DNA from: Salimicrobium flavidum
GTDB taxonomy: Bacteria; Bacillota; Bacilli; Bacillales; Halobacillaceae
Assembly (NCBI RefSeq): GCF_900156645.1
Contig: NZ_FTOC01000001.1
Span: forward strand, 558,001-622,000
Length of the DNA stretch: 64,000 nucleotides
Direction: 5' to 3'
Shown here: piece after piece, positions 28,157 to 40,324 of the stretch
Position numbering within the stretch: position 1 is the stretch's first letter
Layout of the letters: every line of letters starts with the position of its first letter
The notes under the pieces: model-generated
The model's input: the letters and a program-made list of their open reading frames with translations, nothing else
Told to the model about the DNA's origin: nothing
Databases searched by the model: none
Translations under genes and position numbers: made by a program

Positions 28157-29179
28157 TTATTCCTCATTTCCTTCAATTGTAGCATCTACAGCCTGAGTGG
28201 CCAATTTCTCAGCAGAGATCGGTCCGCCAAATGTCCACGTATCCCCAGGCATCTGATAGGTCCGGCCCTCCTGGACGAAATCGAGTTCTTCCCATACAGG
28301 ATTCCCAGCCAGCTGGTTCGAAAAGATATTATCATCTTCCTGCACGATGTAGTAGAAATGTGAATCCTGGTAATTCTGTAACGTCTCTACGGTCGTTTCC
28401 GTATACCCGTAAATCTCAAGTTCTTCGGAAGAATGGGCGTTTTGAAGGCCCAATTCCCCCATCACATTCGCTACCATCGAATTATCTGTAAAGAGTCGAA
28501 GCGTCGGCGTGTTTTGGGCCGTGAACGCCTGAGTCATGATGTAATTGATATCACCTACTCCGGCTTCATCAAGGCGCCCGGCTTCTTCCTCGAAATGTGA
28601 GTTCATCTCATCCAGTCTTTTGCTCACTGCCTCTTCCTGTCCGAGGATCTGACCCATCGTTTCAAATTCTGATTTCATCGCAGCCATCTGATTCTGAGCA
28701 CTCTCTTCAGAGTAAGGAGCAAACATCACAGTCGGCGCAATCTCCTCCAGTTGTTCCTGGATTCCTTCATGACGGAACTGAACACCGACAATCAGGTCAG
28801 GATCGAGTCGGGAGATAGCTTCAAGGTTCGGTTCCTGACGAGTCCCTACATCCTCTACGTTTTCTCCAAGTTCAATCCCGGTATCTACCCAGTTACCGAA
28901 GCCTTCTTTATCCGCTACACCTACAGGCTCCATGTCAAGGGCCTGAAGATATTCAGCATACGTCCACTCCAGAACGACTACGTTTTCAGGAGTCCCTTCG
29001 ATCGTCTTCTCTCCTGTGGCATCTTCAATCGTCACTGTACGGGTATCCTCGGAACTACCGCTTTCTTCCGTATTTTCATTATCTTCTGTACCTTCTTCTG
29101 ATTGCTCCTCATTACCTCCACATGCAGTTAAAACTAGCGCAAATAGAGTAAGGATAGCAAGTAGCCATATCTTCTTCAT
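28157..29179 (-). CDS. Iron-siderophore substrate-binding lipoprotein
   Basis: The 340-residue protein has a lipoprotein signal with lipobox LTACGG (Cys20), an acidic Glu/Asn/Ser linker, and a type III periplasmic-binding fold (VVVLEWTYAEYLQAL, ISRLDPDLIVGVQF, AGNPVWEELDFVQEG). It captures ferric siderophore for the downstream permease. The ATG at 29179 has GGGGAGAG upstream. Two Fur-box-like sites lie in its promoter region. Confidence 0.92.
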   Translation of the reverse strand: MKKIWLLAILTLFALVLTACGGNEEQSEEGTEDNENTEESGSSEDTRTVTIEDATGEKTIEGTPENVVVLEWTYAEYLQALDMEPVGVADKEGFGNWVDTGIELGENVEDVGTRQEPNLEAISRLDPDLIVGVQFRHEGIQEQLEEIAPTVMFAPYSEESAQNQMAAMKSEFETMGQILGQEEAVSKRLDEMNSHFEEEAGRLDEAGVGDINYIMTQAFTAQNTPTLRLFTDNSMVANVMGELGLQNAHSSEELEIYGYTETTVETLQNYQDSHFYYIVQEDDNIFSNQLAGNPVWEELDFVQEGRTYQMPGDTWTFGGPISAEKLATQAVDATIEGNEE

Positions 29180-29205
29180 GATTCTCTCCCCTTCATGTAT
29201 GTAAT

Positions 29206-29220
29206 TGATAAAGATTCTCA
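29206..29220 (-). promoter_or_regulatory. Fur-box-like site, proximal
   Basis: The 15-mer TGATAAAGATTCTCA agrees with the 7-1-7 Fur consensus TGATAATnATTATCA at 12 of 14 positions. It lies 27 bases upstream of the binding protein start codon. Confidence 0.65.
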
Positions 29221-29259
29221 TTATAAGGTTATCGTATATGAGATTTCAATGAAAGTCAA

Positions 29260-29274
29260 TGAAAATCATTCTCA
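29260..29274 (-). promoter_or_regulatory. Fur-box-like site, distal
   Basis: TGAAAATCATTCTCA agrees with the 7-1-7 consensus at about 12 of 14 positions. It lies just upstream of a likely -35 (minus-strand TTGACT with TACGAT 17 bases on). Together with the proximal site it brackets the promoter, as expected for iron repression. Confidence 0.65.
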
Positions 29275-29319
29275 ATTATCAAATAAAAGAACTCCCCTTA
29301 TTACAGGGAAGTTCTTCCA

Positions 29320-29904
29320 TTAATCACGGGAGGCTTCGAATGCTGAAATGGCATCCTCATAATTGAGCGTAACGGAAATTTCATCCCACCCGTTCAGAAG
29401 CATGTTTTTATGATACTCACTCACTTCAAAAGAGGCGGACCATCCATTTTCATCGTATACTTTTTGACTCTTAAGATCCACAATGAGATGGTACGTCTCT
29501 TTTTCAGCATGCTCTATAATCTGCTGCACTTCTTCTCCGGAAAGCGGCACGGGGAGGATTCCATTCTTGAAACAGTTGCTGTAAAAAATATCAGCAAAAC
29601 TAGGTGCGATCACAACGCGGAAACCGTAGTCCTGAATCGCCCAGGGCGCATGTTCCCGGGAAGAGCCGCAGCCGAAATTTTCTCCGGCGATCAGAATAGA
29701 AGCTCCTTCGTACTCGGGGTAATTCAGTGAAAAATCATCACGCAGATTACCATCATCATCATAACGCCAATTATAGAACAGGAACTTGCCGAACCCTTGA
29801 CGTTCAATACGCTTCAGGAATTGCTTCGGTATGATTTGGTCGGTATCGATATTGGTCCGGTTCAAAGGATACACAAGACCGGTATGCTTCACGAATGCTT
29901 CCAT
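29320..29904 (-). CDS. leuD: 3-isopropylmalate dehydratase small subunit
   Basis: The 194-residue subunit has NIDTDQIIPKQFL and GENFGCGSSREHAPWA, the swivel-domain signatures. It pairs with LeuC to isomerise 2-isopropylmalate. It is the last gene of the branched-chain operon and starts four bases after the leuC stop; AAAGGGTGA overlaps the leuC end. Confidence 0.96.
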   Translation of the reverse strand: MEAFVKHTGLVYPLNRTNIDTDQIIPKQFLKRIERQGFGKFLFYNWRYDDDGNLRDDFSLNYPEYEGASILIAGENFGCGSSREHAPWAIQDYGFRVVIAPSFADIFYSNCFKNGILPVPLSGEEVQQIIEHAEKETYHLIVDLKSQKVYDENGWSASFEVSEYHKNMLLNGWDEISVTLNYEDAISAFEASRD

Positions 29905-29908
29905 ACTA

Positions 29909-31321
29909 TCACCCTTTCACCAGCTGGTCATATTTACGAACGTCCACAAAGTGACCTTCTATTGCAGCCACAGCTGCCATCTCAGGACTGACGAGGTGGG
30001 TTCTGGCACCATTCCCCTGTCTCCCTTCAAAGTTACGGTTCGACGTTGAAGCGCAATGTTCACCTGGAGGGACAATATCGTCATTCATACCGAGACACAT
30101 ACTGCAACCGGCAGAACGCCATTCAAATCCGGCTTCTGTAAATACTTTGTCCAACCCTTCTTCTTCCGCCTGTTGTTTCACAGCGAATGAACCAGGAACA
30201 ACCATAGCGCGAATTCCTTCATGAACTGTACGTCCTTCCACAATACTTGCAGCTTTTCTCAAATCAGCCAAACGGGAATTCGTACAGGAGCCGATGAATA
30301 CGTGTTGAAGTTCGATAGATTCGATCGGCTGGTTCGGTTCAAGTCCCATATATTCAAGAGCCCGGCGTACACTATCCGAATCATCTTCGACTTCATCTGG
30401 GTCCGGGACTTTTGCAGATACAGGGACACACTGTGATGGGTTCGTCCCCCACGATACCTGAGGTTCGATTTCATCTGCATCGATTTCCACCGTGGAATCG
30501 TACGTCGCTCCTTCATCCGTGGCAAGAGCGAGCCACTCTTGTTTAGCCTGCTCAAAATCTTCGCCTTTCGGTGCGTGACGACGACCTTCCACGAACTGAA
30601 CCGTTTTTTCATCGGGACTGATCAATCCGGCACGCGCTCCGCCTTCAATCGACATGTTACAGATAGTCATCCGTTCTTCCATCGACAGGTCACGGATAGC
30701 TTCCCCCGTATATTCCATAACGTACCCGGTGCCGAAACGGACACCGAATTTGGAGATAATCGCAAGAATAAGATCTTTCGCTGTTACGCCAGTCCCAAGT
30801 TTTCCATTCACTTTGACCTGAAGGGTCTGGGGCGGGGACTGCCATAGTGTCTGCGTGGAAAGAACGTGCTCCACTTCACTGGTACCGATACCGAAAGCAA
30901 GGGCTCCGAAAGCTCCATGGGTCGAGGTATGGCTGTCACCGCAAACGATCGTTTTCCCTGGTTGTGTCAGCCCGAGCTCAGGACCGATGATATGGACGAT
31001 GCCCTGGTCCGGGTGATGGATATCAGCCAGAGAAACTCCGAATTCCTCACAGTTTTCCTCTAGTTTCTCCATCTGCTTTTTAGAAATCGCATCTTTGATG
31101 ACGTTACGATGGATCGTAGGTACGTTGTGGTCCATCGTAGCAAAAGTCAAATCAGGACGACGTACTTTCCTGTCATTCATACGAAGCCCCTCAAACGCCT
31201 GAGGTGAAGTTACTTCATGGACAAGATGAAGGTCGACATAGAGGAGATCCGGCTTTCCCTCCTCCTGGTGTACGACGTGGTTATCCCAAATTTTTTCAAT
31301 GATAGTTTTCGGTTGGTTCAT
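29909..31321 (-). CDS. leuC: 3-isopropylmalate dehydratase large subunit
   Basis: The 470-residue aconitase-type subunit has cluster ligands in FIGSCTNSR and CSMCLGMN, plus [19 protein letters not shown]. It carries the 4Fe-4S centre for isopropylmalate isomerisation. The ATG at 31321 has AAGGAGAG seven bases upstream and lies 19 bases after leuB. Confidence 0.97.
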   Translation of the reverse strand: MNQPKTIIEKIWDNHVVHQEEGKPDLLYVDLHLVHEVTSPQAFEGLRMNDRKVRRPDLTFATMDHNVPTIHRNVIKDAISKKQMEKLEENCEEFGVSLADIHHPDQGIVHIIGPELGLTQPGKTIVCGDSHTSTHGAFGALAFGIGTSEVEHVLSTQTLWQSPPQTLQVKVNGKLGTGVTAKDLILAIISKFGVRFGTGYVMEYTGEAIRDLSMEERMTICNMSIEGGARAGLISPDEKTVQFVEGRRHAPKGEDFEQAKQEWLALATDEGATYDSTVEIDADEIEPQVSWGTNPSQCVPVSAKVPDPDEVEDDSDSVRRALEYMGLEPNQPIESIELQHVFIGSCTNSRLADLRKAASIVEGRTVHEGIRAMVVPGSFAVKQQAEEEGLDKVFTEAGFEWRSAGCSMCLGMNDDIVPPGEHCASTSNRNFEGRQGNGARTHLVSPEMAAVAAIEGHFVDVRKYDQLVKG

Positions 31322-31340
31322 GCCAGTTCTCTCCTTCCCC

Positions 31341-32447
31341 TCACGCATAACAGCGCATAATATTAGCTGTCGTGTCTTCTGAAGTAATCTGTTCAATTAC
31401 TTTTCTCGTCATGTCATTGCATCCATGTTCTATCCCATTCATTATAGACAAATCAGCCGTATGATAACCTGCATCCAGAACTTCCTGCACAGCTTTCTCA
31501 ATGTGATCGGCTTCCTTTTCCATTCCAAAGGAGTGTTTCAACATCATGGCTGTAGATAGAATCATCGCCAATGGATTCGCTTTATCCTCGCCTGCAATAT
31601 CAGGAGCGGATCCATGTACCGGTTCAAACAGTCCTGTACCATCTTCTCTGAGACTTGCAGAAGGAAGCAGTCCAAGTGATCCTGTCAGAACGCTCGCTTC
31701 ATCACTTAAAATATCACCGAACATATTCTCCGTTACGATAACGTCAAAAGATGAAGGGTTGGTGACCAGCTTCATTGCAGCGGCATCGACCAGCATATGA
31801 TCAACTTCGACATCAGGATATTTTTCCTTTTTCTCCTCGACTACTTCTCTCCACATTCGGCTCGACTCAAGAACATTCGCTTTATCTACAGAGGTCAAAT
31901 GGTTCCGCCGTTTGCTGGCACTTTCAAAACCTTTTTCCACAATACGCTCAATCTCTTTCCTTGTATATTGCAGCGTATCCACGACACCGCTGCCGTCCTC
32001 TGTTCGTTCCTGTGGCCGTCCGAAATACAGGCCGCCCGTCAGTTCACGGACGATGAGTAAATCACTGTTCTCTACTACTTCCTGCTTTAACGGAGAAGCA
32101 TGAAGCAATTGTTTGAATCCTTTCACAGGACGGAGATTCGCAAACAGACCGAGTTGTTTTCTTATTCCAAGCAACCCTTTCTCCGGTCGCTCAGCTCCGG
32201 GCAGGTGATCCCATTTCGGGCCACCGACGGCTCCAAGAAGTACAGCATCGGCTTTCCTTGCAGCTGCCACTGTTTTCTCAGGAAGCGGGGTGCCTGCCTC
32301 GTCAATCGCCGCTCCACCTATTAGTTGTTCCTCGAATGTGAAATTATGCCCGTTTCTTTCTGCAACTGCCTCTAATACGAGGCGAGCCGCTTTTGTTACC
32401 TCTTTTCCGATGCCGTCTCCCGGCAACAACACGATATGTTTGTTCAT
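31341..32447 (-). CDS. leuB: 3-isopropylmalate dehydrogenase
   Basis: The 368-residue enzyme has [11 protein letters not shown], the substrate-binding [23 protein letters not shown] and [11 protein letters not shown]. It performs the NAD-dependent oxidative decarboxylation step of leucine synthesis. The ATG directly after TTG is the start, with GGAGGGG upstream. Confidence 0.97.
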   Translation of the reverse strand: MNKHIVLLPGDGIGKEVTKAARLVLEAVAERNGHNFTFEEQLIGGAAIDEAGTPLPEKTVAAARKADAVLLGAVGGPKWDHLPGAERPEKGLLGIRKQLGLFANLRPVKGFKQLLHASPLKQEVVENSDLLIVRELTGGLYFGRPQERTEDGSGVVDTLQYTRKEIERIVEKGFESASKRRNHLTSVDKANVLESSRMWREVVEEKKEKYPDVEVDHMLVDAAAMKLVTNPSSFDVIVTENMFGDILSDEASVLTGSLGLLPSASLREDGTGLFEPVHGSAPDIAGEDKANPLAMILSTAMMLKHSFGMEKEADHIEKAVQEVLDAGYHTADLSIMNGIEHGCNDMTRKVIEQITSEDTTANIMRCYA

Positions 32448-32460
32448 CAAGGTCCCCTCC

Positions 32461-35035
<2,575 letters not shown>

Positions 35036-35039
35036 CTAA

Positions 35040-35561
35040 TTAATTTAAAATGGAATAAGGTTTCATTTCTGTCTGCTGGCGCTGTTGTCCTCTTGTAAAG
35101 GCTGTTACGCCTGTACGCGCCAGTTCTTTCAGACCATAAGGCCTTAAGAGCTCAATTAAAGCATCCACTTTATCCGAGTCTCCGGTGATTTGGACGGTCA
35201 TACTTTCCTTGCTTACATCAATGATGGTAGCACGGAAGGGTTCGATGATCGCCTGAAGCTCTCCCCGTTGCTGGGGAGTGGTAAGAACCTTGATCATCGC
35301 AAGTTCCCTAGCCACTATCTGCTTGTCTGTGATGTCGGATACTTTGATGACGTCGATCTGTTTGTTCAACTGTTTCGATAGCTGCTCGAGTTTCCGTTCA
35401 TCCTCGACATCCACGACGAATGTCATTTTGGAAACTCCTTCTGTTTCCGTCCTGCCGACCGAGATACTCTCAATATTGAACTGCCGTTTGGCAAGTAGGC
35501 CGGTCACCCTGTTCAGTACGCCGCTCCGGTTGTGGACCGTGGCGGTGATTATTCGTCTCAT
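35040..35561 (-). CDS. ilvH: Acetolactate synthase small regulatory subunit
   Basis: The 173-residue protein has an N-terminal ACT domain ([21 protein letters not shown]) that binds valine for feedback, and a C-terminal domain that activates IlvB. It overlaps the ilvB stop codon by four bases (ATGA). Confidence 0.95.
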   Translation of the reverse strand: MRRIITATVHNRSGVLNRVTGLLAKRQFNIESISVGRTETEGVSKMTFVVDVEDERKLEQLSKQLNKQIDVIKVSDITDKQIVARELAMIKVLTTPQQRGELQAIIEPFRATIIDVSKESMTVQITGDSDKVDALIELLRPYGLKELARTGVTAFTRGQQRQQTEMKPYSILN

Positions 35562-37288
35562 GGCTTCATCACTCCTATCATTTCATGGCTTCCTTTCCCG
35601 GGAGCAATCATCGGATAGACATTTTCCAACTGTACAACACGGCAGTCGATTATCGCCGGTTTATCATTATTCAGAATAGCATCCAGTTTTTCATCTATCT
35701 CCTGCACACTTTCCATCTTATAGCCGTGAAGCCCATATGCTTCCGCCAATTTCACAAAATCAGGCTGCGTCTCAATGATGGAGTGGGAATAGCGTTCATC
35801 GTAAAATTTCTCCTGCCACTGTCTTACCATGCCGAGCGCCTGGTTGTTGACGATGAGAATCTTGACCGGAAGTCCTCTTTCCTGAAGCAGGGACATTTCC
35901 TGCATCGTCATTTGGAAGCCACCGTCTCCGACAATGGCGACTACTGTAGAATCTTTCGCTGCAATCTGTGCGCCGATCGCTGCCGGAAAACCGAAGCCCA
36001 TCGTTCCGAGACCTCCGGAAGTAACCCACCGATCAGGACGATTGAAGGTATAATACTGAGCTGCCCACATCTGATGCTGACCGACATCAGTGGTCACTAC
36101 CGCTTCTCCCTTGGTGAACTGATGGACTTTTCTGAGCAGATACTGAGGAAGAATCACGTCTTCCGACTCGTTGTGCCACAATGGGTAGTTCTGTTTATTG
36201 TTCTCCAGCTTCTCCATCCATTCCTGATGATCGAGTGCAGCCGGTTCGAGTTCATTCAGCTTGTCAATCGCTCTCTTCGCATCTGATACGATCGGTATTT
36301 CAGTCGGTACGTTCTTTCCTATTTCCGCTGGATCAATATCGATGTGAGCGACTCTCGCATTCGGCGCGAAGTGCTTCAGGTTACCAGTCAGCCGATCATC
36401 GAAGCGTCCTCCGATATTGATAAGAAGGTCACATTCATAAAGTGCCATGTTGGCAGCGTAAGTCCCGTGCATTCCTGCCATCCCTAAGAACCTGTGATGA
36501 TCGCCAGGAAATGCCCCAAGTCCGAGAAGGGTCGAAGTTACAGGAACATCATAATTTTCAACGAACTGTTTCAATGCTTCAGAGCCTCCAGCATGAAGAA
36601 TGCCGGCTCCGGTAAGAACTACAGGCTTTTTGGCAATGAGTAGAGCTTCACGCAGTTTATTGATCTGCAATGGGTTCGGTTTGATGGTCGGCTGATATCC
36701 TGGCAAGTGGAACTCACTCTGCACATCTTTTTCATATACAGTCGCCGATATATCCTTAGGAATATCAACCACGACCGGCCCCGGACGTCCGGTGGAGGCG
36801 ATGTGAAACGCCTCATTCACGATACGGGGAAGGTCTTCAAGGTCCTGCACCTGATAGTTGTGTTTCGTTATCGGTGTCGTGATTCCCATCACATCCGATT
36901 CCTGGAAGGCATCTGTCCCGATGACACTCTTGGCAACCTGGCCTGTAAAGACGACCAGGGGTAACGAATCCATCATGGCATCCGCGATTCCGGTAATCAG
37001 ATTTGTAGCTCCAGGGCCTGATGTTCCGATTACTACGGTCGGTTTCCGGGATACACGCGCATACCCTTCTGCTGCGTGTATGCCTCCCTGCTCATGTCGC
37101 GGAAGAACATGATCAAAGCTTCCCTCGGCCCGGTATAGTGCATCATATATAGGAAGCACCGCTCCTCCGGGGTAACCGAAAATAGTCTCCACCTTCTGAT
37201 CGATCAACGCCTCCACCAGCAGATCGGCCCCCGTTTTCACTATTGGCTTCGTGTCTGTTGTCGGTTTCGGCTCTGCACTCGCTCTCAT
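35558..37288 (-). CDS. ilvB: Acetolactate synthase catalytic subunit
   Basis: The 576-residue ThDP enzyme has [28 protein letters not shown], the FAD segment [16 protein letters not shown], and the ThDP motif [12 protein letters not shown]...NN. It makes acetolactate or acetohydroxybutyrate. Several ATGs crowd the 5' end: the one at 37288 is chosen because AGGAGG is then nine bases away, while those upstream overlap the site. A T-box leader precedes it. Confidence 0.96.
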   Translation of the reverse strand: MRASAEPKPTTDTKPIVKTGADLLVEALIDQKVETIFGYPGGAVLPIYDALYRAEGSFDHVLPRHEQGGIHAAEGYARVSRKPTVVIGTSGPGATNLITGIADAMMDSLPLVVFTGQVAKSVIGTDAFQESDVMGITTPITKHNYQVQDLEDLPRIVNEAFHIASTGRPGPVVVDIPKDISATVYEKDVQSEFHLPGYQPTIKPNPLQINKLREALLIAKKPVVLTGAGILHAGGSEALKQFVENYDVPVTSTLLGLGAFPGDHHRFLGMAGMHGTYAANMALYECDLLINIGGRFDDRLTGNLKHFAPNARVAHIDIDPAEIGKNVPTEIPIVSDAKRAIDKLNELEPAALDHQEWMEKLENNKQNYPLWHNESEDVILPQYLLRKVHQFTKGEAVVTTDVGQHQMWAAQYYTFNRPDRWVTSGGLGTMGFGFPAAIGAQIAAKDSTVVAIVGDGGFQMTMQEMSLLQERGLPVKILIVNNQALGMVRQWQEKFYDERYSHSIIETQPDFVKLAEAYGLHGYKMESVQEIDEKLDAILNNDKPAIIDCRVVQLENVYPMIAPGKGSHEMIGVMKP

Positions 37289-37334
37289 GTTCATCATCCT
37301 CCTGTCGTTCATGATATCTTATCTTTTAATAAAC

Positions 37335-37418
37335 AAAAAAACCTTTTCATCCCTCTCCAAGTTGTTTTTCAGGCAAAAATTGCCGGAATGTCTCGGAAAA
37401 AGGGGCGAAAAGGTTATT
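37335..37418 (-). terminator. T-box-controlled terminator upstream of ilvB
   Basis: AACCTTTTCGCCCC at the 5' side pairs through its AACCTTTTC with GAAAAGGTT about 60 bases later, followed by seven T residues. The loop is unusually long and can fold separately. The 5' arm overlaps the T-box antiterminator. Confidence 0.75.
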
Positions 37419-37640
37419 CTTTCCACGGTACCACCCTCGTTTTGCAAAGCGTATGCTTTGCCTCCTGGAACAGGTTTTTCTGCTCCTTTTGATAACGGGT
37501 GACAGACACCCGGCTCCACCTACTAAGATTCCCTTTCAGTGTGAGCACTCAAGGACGATGTCGGATTAAGACGTAATGCCAGGCTTCCAGCAACCCTGAC
37601 TCTCTGTGAATACGTGATCTTAAACCTTTCTTCCTATCAT
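37419..37640 (-). ncRNA. T-box riboswitch (probably tRNA-Leu) of the ilvB-leuD operon
   Basis: The minus strand shows the stem I distal loop (AGAGAGTCAGGGTTGCTG), an AG-rich lower stem, and the near-invariant T-box AGGGTGGTACCGTGG at 37423-37437, followed by a terminator. A CTC triplet in GTGCTCAC (plus-strand 37545-37547) is a plausible leucine specifier, as in the B. subtilis ilv-leu leader. Uncharged tRNA would stabilise the antiterminator and open ilvBHC-leuABCD. Confidence 0.88.
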
Positions 37641-37647
37641 CGTGTTC

Positions 37648-37653
37648 ATTATA
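37648..37653 (-). promoter_or_regulatory. Possible internal promoter for the T-box transcript
   Basis: A perfect TATAAT lies on the minus strand just past the ilvE coding end, a few bases before the T-box leader. The matching -35 is poor (TGAAGT at 17 bases). It may give the T-box operon its own transcript in addition to read-through from ilvE. Confidence 0.35.
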
Positions 37654-37657
37654 TGGT

Positions 37658-38563
37658 TCATCCAACTTGCACTTCATTGTTCGATGGATATACACTGCAT
37701 CCATCTGTAGTCGTCATCTTGCGAAATTCTGATAATAGATGATTCGTGATGGTGCCCGGCTCCCCGTCACCGATCGCTCTTTGGTCCACCTCTACAGCTG
37801 CGATCACTTCTACAGCTGTTCCGGTGAGGAATACTTCATCGGCTACATAGACATCGTGTCTCGTGAAAGGCTGTTCCACCATTTCATATCCCAATTCGTT
37901 CGCAATATCTATAATAGCGTTTCTCGTAATCCCTTCAAGGGCTCCGAGATATACCGGTGGAGTGAAAATTTTACCTTTTTTCACGATGAATACGTTATCG
38001 GCAGATCCTTCGGTAACATAACCCTGGTCATTCAACATGAGTGCTTCATCGACCCCGGCCTGGTTCGCTTCCATCTTGACGAGGATATTGTTCAGGTAGT
38101 TGAGCGATTTCACCTGGGGTGAAAGAACATCAGGTCTGTTTCGACGGCTTGCTACAGTAGCGAGGCGAACTCCTCTTTCGTAAAGTTCTTTAGGAAATAA
38201 AGAAAGTGCTTCTGCGATGACAACCAGTCGCGGCTCAGAGCAGGAGACAGGATTCAAGCCGAGATCTCCGATGCCTCGGGAGACGACCACCCGGATGTAC
38301 GCTGATTCCAATTCATTTTTGCGGATCGTTTCAGCGATAATCTGCTCTAATTCCTCCTTATCATAGGGAATATCGAGCATGACCGACTTTGCCGAGTCAT
38401 ATAATCGATCGAGGTGTTCATCAAGCTTGAAGATGTTTCCTTCATAAGCTCTAATTCCTTCAAACACCCCGTCTCCATATAGGAAACCGTGGTCGTAAAC
38501 GGAGATCGATGCCTCCTGTTTCGTTACGAATTCGCCGCTTAAAAATATCCATTGGCTGCTCAT
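37658..38563 (-). CDS. ilvE: Branched-chain amino acid aminotransferase (class IV)
   Basis: The 301-residue PLP enzyme has YDHGFLYGDGVFEGIRAY at the N-terminus, the PLP lysine in QVKSLNYLNN, and EGITRNAII plus LTGTAVEV at the C-terminus. It carries out the last step of Ile, Val and Leu synthesis. It is the first gene of the branched-chain cluster and sits upstream of the T-box. AAAGGAG lies eight bases before ATG 38563. Confidence 0.93.
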   Translation of the reverse strand: MSSQWIFLSGEFVTKQEASISVYDHGFLYGDGVFEGIRAYEGNIFKLDEHLDRLYDSAKSVMLDIPYDKEELEQIIAETIRKNELESAYIRVVVSRGIGDLGLNPVSCSEPRLVVIAEALSLFPKELYERGVRLATVASRRNRPDVLSPQVKSLNYLNNILVKMEANQAGVDEALMLNDQGYVTEGSADNVFIVKKGKIFTPPVYLGALEGITRNAIIDIANELGYEMVEQPFTRHDVYVADEVFLTGTAVEVIAAVEVDQRAIGDGEPGTITNHLLSEFRKMTTTDGCSVYPSNNEVQVG

Positions 38564-38627
38564 CCTTAGCACTCCTTTCTATCAATATTTTTTATTCGTC
38601 ATTGATTGTTTATCAGTTTTTAAAGGG

Positions 38628-38665
38628 GACCCTGATCACTATTTTTAAATAGATTTTTCAGGGTC
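38628..38665 (-). promoter_or_regulatory. Leader stem-loop upstream of ilvE
   Basis: GACCCTGA and TCAGGGTC pair, with inner CTATTT/AAATAG pairing. No T tract follows, so this is an mRNA structure rather than a terminator. Confidence 0.5.
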
Positions 38666-38731
38666 AAGAAAAGAGGTCTTTTCCAAACAATTCGCCTCGC
38701 TCCGACGAGTACGAAATGCTTATTGATGATA

Positions 38732-38760
38732 ACTTTAATACGCTTTAGGACAAAGGTCAA
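38732..38760 (-). promoter_or_regulatory. SigA-type promoter of ilvE
   Basis: Minus-strand TTGACC (38755-38760) and TAAAGT (38732-38737) are exactly 17 bases apart. The predicted transcript has a leader of about 160 bases. Confidence 0.65.
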
Positions 38761-38773
38761 CAGCTATTATGCA

Positions 38774-38788
38774 ATTTTTCAGAACACT
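38774..38788. promoter_or_regulatory. CodY-box-like site upstream of ilvE
   Basis: ATTTTTCAGAACACT matches the palindromic CodY consensus AATTTTCWGAAAATT at 12 of 15 positions. It lies just upstream of the -35 element, a position suited to nutrient-dependent repression. Confidence 0.55.
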
Positions 38789-38805
38789 TAAAATAGTCAA
38801 AACTG

Positions 38806-38820
38806 AGTAAAGCGCTTCCA
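38806..38820. promoter_or_regulatory. cre-like site upstream of ilvE
   Basis: AGTAAAGCGCTTCCA has the palindromic core AAAGCGCTT of CcpA sites, with about three mismatches to the full consensus. In B. subtilis CcpA activates ilv-leu from an upstream cre, so the position is suggestive. Confidence 0.4.
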
Positions 38821-38880
38821 TTGTTGTCACCATTGGTTTAAAGGGGAAAAGCAGCTTTTCTTTTTTTCTTTTTTATCTTA

Positions 38881-38918
38881 AAAAATAAAAGAATCGATGC
38901 ACCGTTTCCATCGATTTC
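38881..38918 (-). terminator. Minus-strand terminator-like hairpin without an assigned gene
   Basis: GAATCGATG and CATCGATTC pair around an eight-to-ten-base loop. On the minus strand they are followed by TTTTATTTTTT. The nearest minus-strand gene upstream already has its own terminator at 39061. Confidence 0.55.
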
Positions 38919-39060
38919 TCCTGGACTAAAAGTCGCGCCACTCCCTTCTCACACGAAAAATATACTGCTCTTGATTCCGTGTTTCTACCATTGAATTTAC
39001 TCGCTATATTTTCTGGATCTACACACTACTCAATTGAGTCATGTTTATCTTTTCTAAATG

Positions 39061-39106
39061 AAAGATCCCGATTGAAGGATAGCTCTCCTTTCAACCGGGA
39101 TCTTTT
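39061..39106 (-). terminator. Terminator of the PH-domain gene
   Basis: AAAGATCCCGATTGAAGG and CCTTTCAACCGGGATCTTT form a long stem with one mismatch and one bulge. The T tract is short on the minus strand. Confidence 0.7.
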
Positions 39107-39117
39107 GTTCCCGGGGA

Positions 39118-39492
39118 TTATAATGTATAGGTGGCTAGCGCTTTATGCACATCAGCTATACTATTTCCCTTTTTGAACTGCTTTCTGATCGGCTCCTGGT
39201 TCCCGCTCAACCAAATTGTCAGTTCAGAATCCATATCGAACGTCCCGGCGGTTTCAACGCTGAAATGGACGATACTTCTATAAGGAACGGAGTGATATTC
39301 CACTTTCTTTCCGGTCACGCCCTGTTTATCTACAAGTAATAGACGTTTATCAGTAAACAGGAAAAGATCGCGATAGACATTATACCCCCGGGCGACCGTT
39401 TCTCCTTCTACCAGAATATCTTCAAGTTCTTCTTCAAGTTTGGATAAGTCCACTTCAGAGGCGTTTCCCATCAAGTTATCCAAAAATCCCAT
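39118..39492 (-). CDS. Bacterial PH-domain protein
   Basis: The 124-residue protein fits the bacterial pleckstrin-homology family: ARGYNVYRDLFLFTDKRLLLVDKQGVTGKKVEYHSVPYRSIVHFSVETAG in outline, with FDMDSELTIWLSG. The family is widespread in Firmicutes and its role is unknown. The fourth codon is chosen as start because AAAGGAG would otherwise abut the ATG. Confidence 0.82.
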   Translation of the reverse strand: MGFLDNLMGNASEVDLSKLEEELEDILVEGETVARGYNVYRDLFLFTDKRLLLVDKQGVTGKKVEYHSVPYRSIVHFSVETAGTFDMDSELTIWLSGNQEPIRKQFKKGNSIADVHKALATYTL

Positions 39493-39707
39493 ATTCCTCA
39501 TCTCCTTTTCTCTTGTTGATTAATCTTATACAATATATCCCCGTTACGGGCGCGTTTAACACGTCCTCTCAGAAAAATCAAATAGCATATCCTAAGGATT
39601 TTGATGTATAACGTACTAATCACAAGTAATTGGAAAGCAACTTATATTCAACTGAAGCTGAAGTAAAGCTTTGCTTATTTATCTATACTCATAACGATTA
39701 AGCTCGT

Positions 39708-39736
39708 TTGATATATTTCTGAATAATGGCTATCAT
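39708..39736 (+). promoter_or_regulatory. Promoter of ectABC (SigA type)
   Basis: TTGATA (39708-39713) and TATCAT (39731-39736) are 17 bases apart, giving a leader of roughly 60 bases. The region upstream (39500-39707) is AT-rich and has no gene. No SigB-type GGGTAT element is present. Confidence 0.55.
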
Positions 39737-39804
39737 TATAAACGTGTTCGTAAGAGAGCACAAAATCAGTTTTAAGTGTTAGCCAAAGGAGGCCAATTAT
39801 TCTG

Positions 39805-40311
39805 ATGAAAACAGCTACCAAGACAGCGGAGATCATCTACGACAAACCTAGCGTAGAAGATGGAGCTGCAATGTGGGAGTTAGTGAATGAATCTACCCTC
39901 GATCAAAATTCCCCTTACAAATATATAATGATGTGCGAGTTTTTCCAGGAAACGTGCGTTACAGCGAAAGAAGACGGCAAGCTCGTCGGATTTGTAACAG
40001 CATTTATTCCCCCGGAAAAGCCTGACGTCATTTTCGTATGGCAAATAGGTATAGGTGAAGATCAACGTGGTAAAGGGATTGCAACAGGACTGTTGAAAGA
40101 ATTGACGAATCGTACAATCAGCAATGAAGTACGTTACCTCGAAGCGACAGTGACCCCTTCCAATGATGCATCCAGTGCCCTTTTTAAAGGATTTGCCGAC
40201 AAAAATGATGTTACTTGCACTGTTACCCCATGTTTCAACAAAGAATTATTCCCCGGAGATGAACACGAAGAAGAATTGACATTCCGTATCGGACCACTTG
40301 ATAAACAATAA
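39805..40311 (+). CDS. ectA: L-2,4-diaminobutyrate acetyltransferase
   Basis: The 168-residue GNAT enzyme has [14 protein letters not shown] and the acetyl-CoA loop [12 protein letters not shown]. It acetylates diaminobutyrate to N-gamma-acetyl-diaminobutyrate. AGGAGG lies 12 bases from the ATG, a little long. It is the first gene of ectABC, 13 bases before ectB. No lysC or ectD copy lies in the operon. Confidence 0.97.
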   Translation: MKTATKTAEIIYDKPSVEDGAAMWELVNESTLDQNSPYKYIMMCEFFQETCVTAKEDGKLVGFVTAFIPPEKPDVIFVWQIGIGEDQRGKGIATGLLKELTNRTISNEVRYLEATVTPSNDASSALFKGFADKNDVTCTVTPCFNKELFPGDEHEEELTFRIGPLDKQ

Positions 40312-40324
40312 GGAGGATTTATAC

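Larger units (their letters stand above)
38564..39117. other. Long regulatory intergenic region upstream of ilvE
   Basis: In 554 bases there is an ilvE leader with a stem-loop (38628-38665), a SigA promoter (38732-38760), a CodY-box-like site (38774-38788), a cre-like site (38806-38820), a weak plus-strand hairpin with a T tract (about 38848-38872), a minus-strand terminator-like hairpin (38881-38918), and the terminator of the PH-domain gene (39061-39106). No protein gene is visible. The stretch 38920-39055 between the two minus-strand terminators may hold a small RNA. Confidence 0.6.
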
